This document shows positions 18,053-26,421 of a stretch of 64,000 bases of DNA, in pieces. Every line of letters starts with the position of its first letter. The stretch's first letter is position 1. The notes beneath the pieces are model-generated. The model was not told the origin of the DNA, ran no database searches, and worked only from the letters and a program-made list of their open reading frames with translations. Position numbers and translations under genes: made by a program. The DNA comes from Anaeromyxobacter sp. (GTDB lineage Bacteria; Myxococcota; Myxococcia; Myxococcales; Anaeromyxobacteraceae), in contig JADKCZ010000001.1 in NCBI GenBank assembly GCA_016718565.1, positions 1,178,001 through 1,242,000 on the forward strand, given 5' to 3'.

Positions 18053-19225
18053 GTGGCGGAGCTGGCGGCGGTCACCCAGGTGCTGGAGCAGGGGCGCGCC
18101 GAGGGCGTGGCCGCGGCGCTCTCGGCCGTGGTGGCGCGGCGCGGCGAGCTGGTGCACCAGGGCTGGTACGGCACGCTGCCCGCCCCGGGCCTGCGCCCGC
18201 TCGGGCCGGACGATCTGTTCGACGTGGCCTCGCTGACCAAGGTGCTGTGCACCACCACGCTGGCCACCCAGGCGGTGGCCGAGGGGCTGCTCGACCTGGA
18301 CGCGCCGGCGGCCGGCTGGCTCCACGGCTTCGAGGCGGAGGGCAAGGAGCGCGTCACGGTGCGGCAGCTGCTGGCCCACTCGAGCGGGCTGGCCTGGTGG
18401 CGCCCCTGGCACCAGCTGGTGGCCGGCGACCCGGAGGCCGGGGTGGTCTTCCGGCCGCCGGCGGCCCGCCCCCCCTTCGGCGCGCTGTCCGGTCCCTTCT
18501 CGGTGGGGCGCGCCCTCGTGACCTCGGCGCTGCTGCACGAGCCGCTGGAGGCTCCGCCCGGGACCCGGGCCGTCTACTCCGATCCGGGCTTCATGGCGCT
18601 CGGGATGGTGGTGGAGCGGGCCCTGGGCGGCCGGCTGCCGACGCTCTTCCAGGCCCGGGTGGCCCACCCGCTCGGCCTGGCCGCCACCCTCTTCGTGGAC
18701 GGGCTGGAGCCGGCCGCCACGCTGGCGCGGCTGGCCGGCCGGGCCTGCGCCCCCACCGGCTTCAGCGAGGCCCGCGAGGAGCGGCTGCAAGGCACCGTCA
18801 ACGACGACAACGCCTGGGCCATGGGCGGGGCCGCCGGCCACGCCGGGCTCTTCTCCACCGCCGCCGACGTGGCGGCCATCGGCCAGGCCTGGCTGGACGC
18901 CCTGGCCGGGCGCGCCTCGGTGGTGCCGCCCGAGGCCGCGCTCTTCGCCGCCCGCGACGCCACCCCGGGCTCGGCGCGGGCGCTCGGCTGGGACACGCCC
19001 AGCGGCGAGGCCTCCAGCCTGGGCACGCGCCTGGGGCTGGGGCGGCGAGGCGGCCTGGGCCACCTGGGGTTCACCGGCTGCTCGCTCTGGCTGGACCTGG
19101 ACGAGGAGCTGGTGGCGGTGCTGCTCACCAACCACGTCCACCCGGTGGGCGTGCACAAGGGGCGGATGCTGGCGCTGCGGCGCAGGTTCCACGACGCGGT
19201 GGCCGGGGGCTGCGGGGTCGGGTGA
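18053..19225 (+). CDS. serine hydrolase of the beta-lactamase/class C family
   Basis: This 390-residue protein starts at GTG 18053, 3 bases after the upstream stop. The catalytic motif S-x-x-K appears as DVASLTKVLCT (Ser about 62). The second motif is a Tyr-Ser-Asp variant (AVYSDPGFMALG), and the third is HLGFTG near the end. The segment WAMGGAAGHAGLFSTAADVA is common in EstB-like and penicillin-binding relatives. No clear signal peptide is visible. Neighbouring LD-carboxypeptidase and Mpl suggest a role on cell-wall fragments, perhaps as an amidase or esterase; antibiotic resistance is not implied. Confidence 0.85.
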   Translation: MAELAAVTQVLEQGRAEGVAAALSAVVARRGELVHQGWYGTLPAPGLRPLGPDDLFDVASLTKVLCTTTLATQAVAEGLLDLDAPAAGWLHGFEAEGKERVTVRQLLAHSSGLAWWRPWHQLVAGDPEAGVVFRPPAARPPFGALSGPFSVGRALVTSALLHEPLEAPPGTRAVYSDPGFMALGMVVERALGGRLPTLFQARVAHPLGLAATLFVDGLEPAATLARLAGRACAPTGFSEAREERLQGTVNDDNAWAMGGAAGHAGLFSTAADVAAIGQAWLDALAGRASVVPPEAALFAARDATPGSARALGWDTPSGEASSLGTRLGLGRRGGLGHLGFTGCSLWLDLDEELVAVLLTNHVHPVGVHKGRMLALRRRFHDAVAGGCGVG

Positions 19226-19241
19226 GGTCGGGGTCGGTCTG

Positions 19242-19288
19242 CTCACCCTCTCCCCCACACCGTGGGGGAGAGGGCCGGGGTGAGGGGG
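19242..19288. repeat. REP-like palindrome next to hexamer array (mpl locus)
   Basis: Eleven-base perfect arms (CCCTCTCCCCC at 19246-19256 and its complement at 19264-19274) surround a 7-base loop. The flanking CTCAC and CCGGGGTGAGGGGG match the copies at 38587 and 39964. It lies between the serine-hydrolase stop and the hexamer array. It may also act as a transcription-attenuating hairpin. Confidence 0.8.
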
Positions 19289-19294
19289 CCACAG

Positions 19295-19462
<168 letters not shown>

Positions 19463-19479
19463 TGCTGGCGGAGGCGTGC

Positions 19480-20907
19480 GTGGTCGACTGGTCCAAGGTG
19501 AAGCGGGTGCACCTCATCGGCGTGTGCGGCACGGGCATGGGCTCGTTCGCCGGCATGCTCAAGGCGGCCGGGCACGAGGTGACCGGCTCGGACGAGAACG
19601 TCTACCCGCCCATGTCCACCCAGCTCGAGCGCTGGGGCATCGAGGCCATGAGCGGCTACGCCGCCCAGAACCTCGACCGGGCCCGGCCGGACCTGGTCAT
19701 CGTGGGCAACGTGGTCCGCCAGGTGAACCCCGAGGCCGTCGCCATGCGCGAGCGGGGCCTGCCGCACCTCTCCTTCCCGGCGGCGCTGGGCGAGCGGTTC
19801 ATCGCCCCGCGCCACGGCGTGGTGGTGGTGGGCACCCACGGCAAGACCACCACCTCGGCGATGCTCGGCTTCCTGCTGCACCACGCCGGCCGCGACCCGT
19901 CCTTCCTGGTGGGGGGCGTGACCCGCGACTTCGAGTCCAACTACCGGCTGGGCGCCGGCCCCCACTTCGTGGTCGAGGGGGACGAGTACGACACCGCCTA
20001 CTTCGACAAGGGGCCCAAGTTCCTGCACTACCGGCCGCGCACCGCCATCTTCACCAGCTGCGAGCTGGACCACGCCGACATCTACCGCGACGAGGCCCAC
20101 TACGAGGCGGCCTTCGAGCGGTTCGCCGACCTCATGCCCCCGGACGGCTTCCTGGCGGCCTGCGCCTCCTATGAGAGCGTGCTGCGCATCGCTGGCCGGG
20201 CCCGCTGCCGGGTGGAGACCTACGCGGTGGATCGGCCAGGGGCCGACTGGGAGGCGCGCGGCCTCCGCCTGGGGGCGGACGGGGCCCGCTTCACGCTGAG
20301 TCGCCAGGGCGCCCCGCTGGCGGAGGTGCTCCTGCCGGTGGGCGGCGCCCACAACGTGGAGAACGCGCTCGGCGTGGCCGCCGCGGCCACGGCGCTGGGG
20401 CTCTCGCCCGCCGAGATCGCCGCCGGGCTGGCGGCCTTCCACGGCGTGAAGCGCCGCCAGGAGGTGCGCGGCGTGGCCGGCGGCGTCACCGTGGTGGACG
20501 ACTTCGCCCACCACCCCCGGGCGGTCCAGAAGACCCTGGCCGCCATCCAGGGCGGCCACCCCGGGGCGCGGCTGCTGGCCTGCTTCGAGCCGCGCTCCAA
20601 CACCAGCCGGCGCAACCTGCACCAGGCCGACTATGCCGCCGCCGCCACCTGGAGCGGCGCGGCGGGCGTCTTCCTGCTCACCCCGGCCCCCACCGACCGG
20701 GTGCCGGAGTCGGAGCGGCTCGACGTGGCGGCCGTCTGCCGTGAGCTCACGGCGGCCGGCACCCCGGCCGCGACCTTCGCCGAGGTGGACGCCCTGGTGG
20801 CCGCGGTGGCGGCCCAGGCCCGCCCCGGCGACGTGGTGGTGGCCATGTCCAACGGCGCCTTCGGCGGCGTCTGGGGGAAGCTGCTGGCGGCGCTCGGGCG
20901 GAGCTGA
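19480..20907 (+). CDS. mpl: UDP-MurNAc:L-Ala-gamma-D-Glu-meso-Dap ligase (Mpl)
   Basis: This 475-residue Mur-ligase-fold enzyme reattaches recycled tripeptide to UDP-MurNAc. Key elements are VHLIGVCGTGMGSFAGMLK (dinucleotide-type N-domain), the ATP loop VVVGTHGKTTTS at about 115-126, VVEGDEYDTAYFDKGPKF (diagnostic of Mpl), FTSCELDHADIY, VDDFAHHPRAV and FEPRSNTSRR. GTG at 19480 is preferred because GGAGG ends 5 bases before it; GTG 19462 is an alternative. It follows LD-carboxypeptidase and the serine hydrolase. Hexamer arrays flank it on both sides, and the downstream one overlaps the stop codon. Confidence 0.94.
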   Translation: MVDWSKVKRVHLIGVCGTGMGSFAGMLKAAGHEVTGSDENVYPPMSTQLERWGIEAMSGYAAQNLDRARPDLVIVGNVVRQVNPEAVAMRERGLPHLSFPAALGERFIAPRHGVVVVGTHGKTTTSAMLGFLLHHAGRDPSFLVGGVTRDFESNYRLGAGPHFVVEGDEYDTAYFDKGPKFLHYRPRTAIFTSCELDHADIYRDEAHYEAAFERFADLMPPDGFLAACASYESVLRIAGRARCRVETYAVDRPGADWEARGLRLGADGARFTLSRQGAPLAEVLLPVGGAHNVENALGVAAAATALGLSPAEIAAGLAAFHGVKRRQEVRGVAGGVTVVDDFAHHPRAVQKTLAAIQGGHPGARLLACFEPRSNTSRRNLHQADYAAAATWSGAAGVFLLTPAPTDRVPESERLDVAAVCRELTAAGTPAATFAEVDALVAAVAAQARPGDVVVAMSNGAFGGVWGKLLAALGRS

Positions 20908-20941
20908 CCGCGACCGCGACCCCGACCCCGACCCCGACCCC
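20906..20941. repeat. short hexamer array overlapping the mpl stop
   Basis: Six units of GACCGC/GACCCC lie in inverted orientation relative to the array in front of mpl. The first two bases of the first unit belong to the TGA stop of mpl, so this array is part of the 3' end of the gene. Confidence 0.8.
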
Positions 20942-20983
20942 TTCAAGAGAACGGGCCCGGCCACCTCGCGGCGACCGGGCCCA
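20942..20983 (-). terminator. probable terminator of the cytochrome operon
   Basis: On the minus strand an eight-base stem (GGGCCCGG at 20982-20975, CCGGGCCC at 20960-20953) is followed by GTTCTCTTGAA, a moderately T-rich tail. It lies about 30 bases after the cytochrome stop. The T-run is imperfect, so efficiency is uncertain. Confidence 0.45.
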
Positions 20984-21013
20984 AGGGCTCCGAGGAGGGA
21001 GCCGAGCGTCAGG

Positions 21014-22099
21014 TCAGGTGTGGCAGGCGCCGCACATCTTGTTCTTGGCGATGTCGGAGATCTTCTTGTTCCAGGAGGCGGGGTGCGGGCTGGGCATCGG
21101 CTGGCCGGTGCCGGGGACCAGGTCGCCCGACTTGTGGCAGTTGATGCAGATGGCCGTGGGCCCGTTGTCGTGGCAGCCGGCGCAGGCCACGATGTTCTTG
21201 CGGGCCGCCGTCCCGTGGAAGTTGCCGCCGGCCTTGTTCAGCCCCCAGCCCGACGGGTGCGGGTTGATGGGCTGCAGGGCCGAGGTGGGCGGCTGGAAGC
21301 GGTTCTGCTGCTCGTGGCAGGACTCGCAGAACTTGGAGCCGTGGCACTTGCGGCAGGAGGCCGGGCTGGCGCCCGCCTCGATCATGTGGCGCGAGACGTA
21401 GTCGCCGCGGTGGATGAAGTCGCGCTGCACGGCCTCGGGGAAGATGACGGCCTGGCGCCCCGGGGCGGTGGTGGCCGAGTGGCAGTCGGCGCAGTAGGTC
21501 TGCTCGTGGCACTGGGCGCAGCTCTCGGCGGTGGGGCGGGCCAGCTGGCCGTGGGTCTTCAGGAAGTCCCCGGCGTGCTGGAAGGCGGCCACCGGCTTCT
21601 CGTACTGCTTCAGGTCCACGTGGCAGGGCGTGCAGCGCGCCTCGGCGAAGTCCCGCTGGTGCTGGTGGCAGGCGGTGCAGGCGCTCATGCTGAGGCGGGG
21701 CGGCGCCTCCTGCCCCGGATCGGGCAGGGCGGTGTGGCACTGCGTGCAGGTCACGCCCGGCTTGGCCAGGTGGGCGGCGTGGTTGAAGCGCACCGAGAAG
21801 GCCCGGGTGCGCGCCGGGATGACCTTCTTGGAGATCTTGTCCTTGAACTCCTTGTCGTCGTGGCACCCGTTGCAGGCGTCGGAGTTCTTCTTGGGCAGCG
21901 CCACGTGGCGCACCCGCGCCTCGAGCGTGCTGTCCTTCACGATGGAGGCGTGGCAGGACAGGCAGTCGACCTCGCCCTCCACGTGCGGCGTGTGCGGGAA
22001 GACGAACTCCGGATCGACCCGGGCGGCCGGCTTGGTGTCCTTCGCCGCGCAGGCGGCCAGGAAGGCCGCGGTCACGGCGACGAGCAGGTGGCGGTTCAT
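21014..22099 (-). CDS. twelve-heme c-type cytochrome lipoprotein
   Basis: This 361-residue lipoprotein has the signal peptide MNRHLLVAVTAAFLAAC and the lipobox Cys at 17. It contains twelve CxxCH heme-binding motifs: CLSCH, CNGCH, CTQCH, CTACH, CTPCH, CAQCH, CADCH, CRKCH, CESCH, CAGCH, CINCH and CGACH. It also carries many extra His for distal ligands (for example PHTPH and FNHAAH), so all hemes could be bis-His. It is co-transcribed after an outer-membrane barrel (stop and start overlap by 1 base), which suggests electron transfer across the outer membrane (inference from gene pairing). Confidence 0.9.
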   Translation of the reverse strand: MNRHLLVAVTAAFLAACAAKDTKPAARVDPEFVFPHTPHVEGEVDCLSCHASIVKDSTLEARVRHVALPKKNSDACNGCHDDKEFKDKISKKVIPARTRAFSVRFNHAAHLAKPGVTCTQCHTALPDPGQEAPPRLSMSACTACHQHQRDFAEARCTPCHVDLKQYEKPVAAFQHAGDFLKTHGQLARPTAESCAQCHEQTYCADCHSATTAPGRQAVIFPEAVQRDFIHRGDYVSRHMIEAGASPASCRKCHGSKFCESCHEQQNRFQPPTSALQPINPHPSGWGLNKAGGNFHGTAARKNIVACAGCHDNGPTAICINCHKSGDLVPGTGQPMPSPHPASWNKKISDIAKNKMCGACHT

Positions 22100-23448
22100 C
22101 ACTTCACCTCCCGCACGCGGTAGGTCTGGTTGTACACGAGCTTCACCATGAGGTCGGCCTGCTGCTCGAGGAACGGGGTGACGCCGGCGCGGCCGGCCAG
22201 CACCGCGCTCCAGCCCGGGGCCAGCTGGTAGCCGCCGGAGAGGGTGCCGGTGAAGGCGCTCTTCTGGCCGTTGACGGCCTCCTGGAGGACGTGGGCCACC
22301 ACGTCGCCGGCCAGGAAGGCCCGGCCCAGCTCGCGGCGGCCGTAGAGCCGCCCGCCCACGTAGCCGTTCTTGGTGGAGCCCAGGCCGCCGGTGGTCAGGT
22401 AGGTCACCTCGCCGCCCAGCCGGGTGTCGGCGCGGTCCCACTCGGCCCGCGCCGCGGCCTCGTGCCCCAGCTCGGTCTTGGAGGCCTCGCCGGTGGGCTC
22501 GATGAGCGCGTGGTAGTCGACGCCCACCGAGGTGGCCTCGGTGAGCTGGTAGCGGAAGCCGGCGCCCACGTCCTTGCGCTCGGTGTCGGTGAAGACCGAG
22601 AGGATCGAGGTCTGCGACAGGAACAGGTCGGGGGCGGTCAGCCGCAGGTCGGCGGTGAGGAAGAGCTTGCGGGAGGCGGTCCAGAGGGCCACCAGGCTGG
22701 CCTCGGCCAGCCGGCCGGCCGCCAGGCTGTAGGTGCCGGTGCCGGTGAAGACCAGCCCGGCCACCGGCTGGAAGCGCAGGTCGAGCCCGGCGTCCTCGCG
22801 GACCGTGTCGCCGTCGTCGGTGACCACCACCATCGAGGCGCCCACCTCCAGGCCGCGCCCGTAGGCGCCGGCCAGCGGCAGCGTCCAGCCGAGCCGCCCG
22901 CCGTAGGCCATGTCGCCGCCGGCCGGGTTCCAGCTCTGCGCGCCGGCGCGGGTGCGGAAGCGCTGCGCCACCGGCAGGCCGGCGAACCCGGCCACCGAGA
23001 GGCCGCCCGGCAGGCGGACCAGCAGGTCACCGCCGTCGAGCTGCAGCATGCGCCCGGCCCCGGCCGCCACGTAGGCGCGGCCGGCCCTGAGGGTGATGCG
23101 CCGGTCGAGCAGCTGGCCGCGGACGTAGCCGGTGGTCAGGTCGCCGGTGAAGTTGTCGGGCGTGCCGGAGCTCCAGCGCACCTCGCCGAGGTCGTAGGAG
23201 CCCCAGCCCGAGACCACCACCTCCAGGTTCTCGAAGAGCGGGTTGCGCAGCTCCCGGGCGGTGACCGTCAGGATCTCGTAGACGGGCGCCACGGTGTCGA
23301 GCTGTGGGGTGCTCCCCGCAGGGGCGCCGCGCAGCTGCTGGCCGGCGGTCACCATGGTGGTGGAAGTGGCCTCGACCACGTCGGCCCTGGAGGCCGTCGC
23401 GGTGGCGACGGCGAGGACCGCGGCGAACAAGCGTGGAGTGGTGCGCAT
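22099..23448 (-). CDS. outer-membrane beta-barrel partner of the dodecaheme cytochrome
   Basis: This 449-residue protein has a signal peptide (about 1-22; RTTPRLFAAVLAVATATASRA). The mature part consists of many alternating-pattern strands (for example VVVSGWGSYDLGEVRW, YVRGQLLDRRITLRAGRAYV, LVYNQTYRVREVK at the end), as expected for a 16- to 20-strand barrel. The ATG at 23448 is chosen because the signal peptide begins there. Its stop overlaps the cytochrome start. It resembles barrel partners of multiheme cytochromes in genomic setting, but no CxxC motif is seen, so MtrB homology is not proven. Confidence 0.75.
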   Translation of the reverse strand: MRTTPRLFAAVLAVATATASRADVVEATSTTMVTAGQQLRGAPAGSTPQLDTVAPVYEILTVTARELRNPLFENLEVVVSGWGSYDLGEVRWSSGTPDNFTGDLTTGYVRGQLLDRRITLRAGRAYVAAGAGRMLQLDGGDLLVRLPGGLSVAGFAGLPVAQRFRTRAGAQSWNPAGGDMAYGGRLGWTLPLAGAYGRGLEVGASMVVVTDDGDTVREDAGLDLRFQPVAGLVFTGTGTYSLAAGRLAEASLVALWTASRKLFLTADLRLTAPDLFLSQTSILSVFTDTERKDVGAGFRYQLTEATSVGVDYHALIEPTGEASKTELGHEAAARAEWDRADTRLGGEVTYLTTGGLGSTKNGYVGGRLYGRRELGRAFLAGDVVAHVLQEAVNGQKSAFTGTLSGGYQLAPGWSAVLAGRAGVTPFLEQQADLMVKLVYNQTYRVREVK

Positions 23449-23547
23449 CGGGACCTCGGCGTGCCGTTGGAGCGGGCCATGCCCGCTGCGCCGGGAAGTT
23501 CCGGCGGCACGGCCCACGGACCATCGCACAGGGGATATGGGGCGAAA

Positions 23548-23561
23548 TTGATCGAGATCAG
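23548..23561. promoter_or_regulatory. FNR/CRP-type operator between cytochrome operon and tlpA
   Basis: TTGATCGAGATCAG matches the FNR consensus TTGAT-N4-ATCAA in 9 of 10 positions. It lies 100 bases upstream of the barrel-cytochrome operon start (23448, minus) and 76 bases before the TlpA-like gene (23637, plus). It is in a comparatively AT-rich patch (GAAATTGATC). Regulation by oxygen or anaerobiosis is therefore plausible for one or both units. Confidence 0.6.
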
Positions 23562-23636
23562 TCCGGGTGGGAAAAAACCCACTTGCGACGGGCCAATGGG
23601 GGCGCGTGCGTCGCCGACCACCTAGAATGGTCCGTC

Positions 23637-24161
23637 ATGACCTGGCGCACCCTGCGTACCGTCGCCCTCCTCGCCCTGGCCGGCTGCGCCACCGGCCGGT
23701 CCTCCTTGGTGGTCTCACCCCTCCTGGGCAAGCCGGCGGAGGTGGTGGCGCCCGACCTGCAGGGGCGGGAGGTGCGGCTCTCCGACTCGCCGGGCACGGT
23801 CCGGGTGGTCGACTTCTGGGCCACCTGGTGCACGCCCTGCCGCGAGCAGCTGCCGGCGCTCGAGGTGCTCGCCCGGGCGCACGCCGCCGAGGGGCTGCGG
23901 GTCTACGGCGTCTCGGTGGACGAGGACCTGGCCCAGGTGAAGGCCTACCTGGCGGCCACCCCCTTCGACTTCCCGGTGCTGTGGGACAAGGGCGGCGCCC
24001 GCCACACCGAGCGCCTCGACGTGCAGCGCCTGCCCACCACCCTGGTGATCGACCGGGCCGGGCTGGTCCGCTTCGTCCACCAGGGGTACGAGGCGAAGAA
24101 CGCCGCGGAGCTGGCGCGCGAGGTGAAGCTGCTGCTGGCCGAGCCGGTCCCGGCCGGCTGA
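23637..24161 (+). CDS. TlpA/ResA-like thioredoxin lipoprotein
   Basis: This 174-residue lipoprotein has the signal peptide MTWRTLRTVALLALAGC with the lipobox Cys at about 17. The thioredoxin fold carries the active site VVDFWATWCTPCREQLPAL (CTPC) and the cis-Pro segment QRLPTTLVIDRAGLVRFVHQ. It most likely acts as a membrane-anchored disulfide reductase in the periplasm. Being divergent from a twelve-heme cytochrome operon, it may help keep CxxCH cysteines reduced before heme attachment (inference). Confidence 0.9.
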   Translation: MTWRTLRTVALLALAGCATGRSSLVVSPLLGKPAEVVAPDLQGREVRLSDSPGTVRVVDFWATWCTPCREQLPALEVLARAHAAEGLRVYGVSVDEDLAQVKAYLAATPFDFPVLWDKGGARHTERLDVQRLPTTLVIDRAGLVRFVHQGYEAKNAAELAREVKLLLAEPVPAG

Positions 24162-24184
24162 GATGCCGGGGCCGGGCCGCCCGC

Positions 24185-25987
24185 TCAGCCCGCGCCGGGC
24201 CGGTCCGCCGGTCCGCCCGCGGCGGGGCACGGCGGGAGGGGGAGCGCCGGGCCGGGGGCCAGGGCGAAGGTGGTCTCGGACCGCTCGCGCTCCGTCTCGC
24301 CAGGCTCGGCCGGCGACTCGCGCAGCCAGTAGACCATCTCCTCGGCCTCCCAGGTGTACGGCGCGCCGTTCATGAGGACCCGCCCCTCGCTCACCGCCCG
24401 GGTGGCCTGCAGCAGCGGCTGGTCGGCCAGGTCGCGCATCAGGGCCTCGAAGCGCCCCTGCCGCGCCGGGTCCACGAAGGTGAAGGCGTGGCGGGCCGTG
24501 AAGGCCGAGTGGTAGTGGGCCGGCCGGAAGGCCACGCCGCCCAGCCCGAGCCGGATGGCCATCAGCGCCAGCATGGTGCCGGCCTCGCGCGCCAGGCCGA
24601 GCCCGGGCGCCTCCTGCCCCGGCAGCTGCGGGCGCCGCTCGCTGAAGCGGGCGCGCGGGTGGCGCAGGCTGAGCCAGTGGATGTAGAGCACCGGCACCCC
24701 CAGGCAGCGCCGCTTCTCCAGGATGGCCTCGATGAGCACATGGGTCTGGCCGTCCGCCACGCCGGTGAGCCGCAGCCGCTCGCCGGCGCCGCCCTGGTCG
24801 AAGGCCACCCGGAAGTCGGCGTAGCCCAGGCGCGACAGCTGCTGGAAGACGCCGTAGCGGTGGAACGCCAGCTCCATGCCGGAGGCCGTGTAGAACCCCA
24901 GCAGCAGCCGCTGCCGCTCGGGGCGCAGCCCCAGCGCCTCCTCCACGTCCTCGGCGGTCAGCTCGCCGGAGTCACCCAGCTCCAGCTGCGAGAGCCCGGC
25001 CGAGATGCCGGCGAAGCGCGACGAGAGCGGGTCGGCGTCGGGGGGGATGGGGCGCAGCGAGCCGGTGGCGATGGCCAGCCCGGTGCCGGCCAGCGCGCGC
25101 CAGGCGTCGCGCGTGTAGCCCCCGCCCGGCAGCCAGACCTGCGGCACGCCGGCGAGCCAGCGCGACACCGCGAGGTCGCGCCGGCGCGCGCCGCGCAGGG
25201 TCAGGCCGAGCCGCCCCATCCGGTCGCCGGCCAGCACGTCGCCGCCGGCGATGACGTAGGCCAGGGCCGGGCGCGGGGCGCGCGAGAGCAGGCCGTCCAG
25301 CGCCGAGAGGTAGGGGTCGTCCGGGCAGCCCTCGGGCAGCACCGTCTCGTCCACCTCCGCCAGCGGCCCCCAGTCCGAGCCGGAGAGCGAGCCGACGAAG
25401 ACCGTGGGGTCGCCGGCGTGGCAGGCGGCCAGGCCGTCGGGCGGGTGGGCGTCCAGGTCCAGGATCACCACCTGCCCCCGGAAGCCGTCGGCGCGCAGCG
25501 AGGCGATGGCCACCGAGACGTCGTTGACCGGGCAGAAGCCGCCGGCGGCGTCGGGCCCGGCGTGGTGGAAGCCGCCCAGCAGGTTGAGCGACGGGTGGCC
25601 GGAGCGCAGCGTCTCGCGGGTGGCCTCCAGGGTGCCGCCGCAGGCCAGCCGGATGGTGTCCATCAGCTCGTCCACCGCCACCTCCCCGGGGTCCACGCCG
25701 AAGATGGAGGCCAGCGCCTCGGGGCGGCCCAGCGACTCGAGCAGGCGGGGCGTGTGGACCCGCGCCAGCTCGGCGATGGGCAGGCGCGCCGGGACCAGGA
25801 TGCGCTGGCGCGGCACGGCCCCCGAGGTGGCCAGCCACCAGGCGGCGAAGTCGGCCCGGCGCGGCTCGATGCCGGCCGAGGCCTCCACGCCGGAGAGGGG
25901 GAGCCGGTAGCGCGGGTCGTGCCACAGCGTCACCGGGCGGCGCGCCAGCAGGCCGAGCAGCCGGCGGCCGAGGGCGCGCAGCGGCAT
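24185..25987 (-). CDS. histone-deacetylase-superfamily protein with unknown C-terminal domain
   Basis: This is a 600-residue protein. Residues 20-330 form an HDAC/acetylpolyamine-amidohydrolase fold: GGFHHAGPDAAGGFCPVND (catalytic His pair at 141-142), ILDLDAHPPDG (metal ligands Asp179 and His181), AGGDVLAGDRMG (Asp255) and PGGGYTRDAW (catalytic Tyr291). In most relatives the second motif reads DxDxHHGDG; here the second His is Pro. Residues about 340-590 form a separate alpha/beta domain (ELTAEDVEEALGL..., then HRYGVFQQLSRLGYADFRVA) that I do not recognise. It overlaps the next upstream gene by 1 base. Confidence 0.8.
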   Translation of the reverse strand: MPLRALGRRLLGLLARRPVTLWHDPRYRLPLSGVEASAGIEPRRADFAAWWLATSGAVPRQRILVPARLPIAELARVHTPRLLESLGRPEALASIFGVDPGEVAVDELMDTIRLACGGTLEATRETLRSGHPSLNLLGGFHHAGPDAAGGFCPVNDVSVAIASLRADGFRGQVVILDLDAHPPDGLAACHAGDPTVFVGSLSGSDWGPLAEVDETVLPEGCPDDPYLSALDGLLSRAPRPALAYVIAGGDVLAGDRMGRLGLTLRGARRRDLAVSRWLAGVPQVWLPGGGYTRDAWRALAGTGLAIATGSLRPIPPDADPLSSRFAGISAGLSQLELGDSGELTAEDVEEALGLRPERQRLLLGFYTASGMELAFHRYGVFQQLSRLGYADFRVAFDQGGAGERLRLTGVADGQTHVLIEAILEKRRCLGVPVLYIHWLSLRHPRARFSERRPQLPGQEAPGLGLAREAGTMLALMAIRLGLGGVAFRPAHYHSAFTARHAFTFVDPARQGRFEALMRDLADQPLLQATRAVSEGRVLMNGAPYTWEAEEMVYWLRESPAEPGETERERSETTFALAPGPALPLPPCPAAGGPADRPGAG

Positions 25988-26265
25988 CAGGTGGCCGGCG
26001 CGGCGGGCGGCGCGGCGGTGGTGGCGGCGGCCGCCTTGCGGCGCGCCAGCCAGACCTTCACCCAGGCGAAGGCGGTCTCCACCGCGATCCAGGCCACCGC
26101 CAGCCAGGCGGCCGTGGCGACCCGCTGCACCGTGTCCAGCCCGACGGCCACGGTGCCGAGCTTGGCCTCGCTGCTGACGAGCAGCCCCCAGGGGAGGGCC
26201 ACCAGGAGGTAGACCACGACGAAGGCGAGGTAGAGGGTGCGGACGACCGCGAGGGCCAGGTTCAT
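25987..26265 (-). CDS. small two-helix membrane protein
   Basis: This 92-residue protein has two predicted membrane helices (about 5-31, LAVVRTLYLAFVVVYLLVAL; and about 50-70, ATAAWLAVAWIAVETAFAW) and a Lys/Arg then Ala/Pro-rich tail. The stop overlaps the HDAC-like start by one base, so translation is coupled. No family is recognised. It may anchor or regulate its neighbour (inference). Confidence 0.6.
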   Translation of the reverse strand: MNLALAVVRTLYLAFVVVYLLVALPWGLLVSSEAKLGTVAVGLDTVQRVATAAWLAVAWIAVETAFAWVKVWLARRKAAAATTAAPPAAPAT

Positions 26266-26421
26266 GCGGGCAGTCTAGCAGGGGGCCGCGCCGGGGCTCG
26301 GCTCCGACGGGGCGCGGCGGGCGTCCGCGGCGGGCCGGCGCGCGGTATCCTCCCCGCCCCCCGCCGCGATGGCGCGGCCAGGGGGAGGGCGCCCACGGAC
26401 CGGCGCCGGGCGAGGTGGCGC

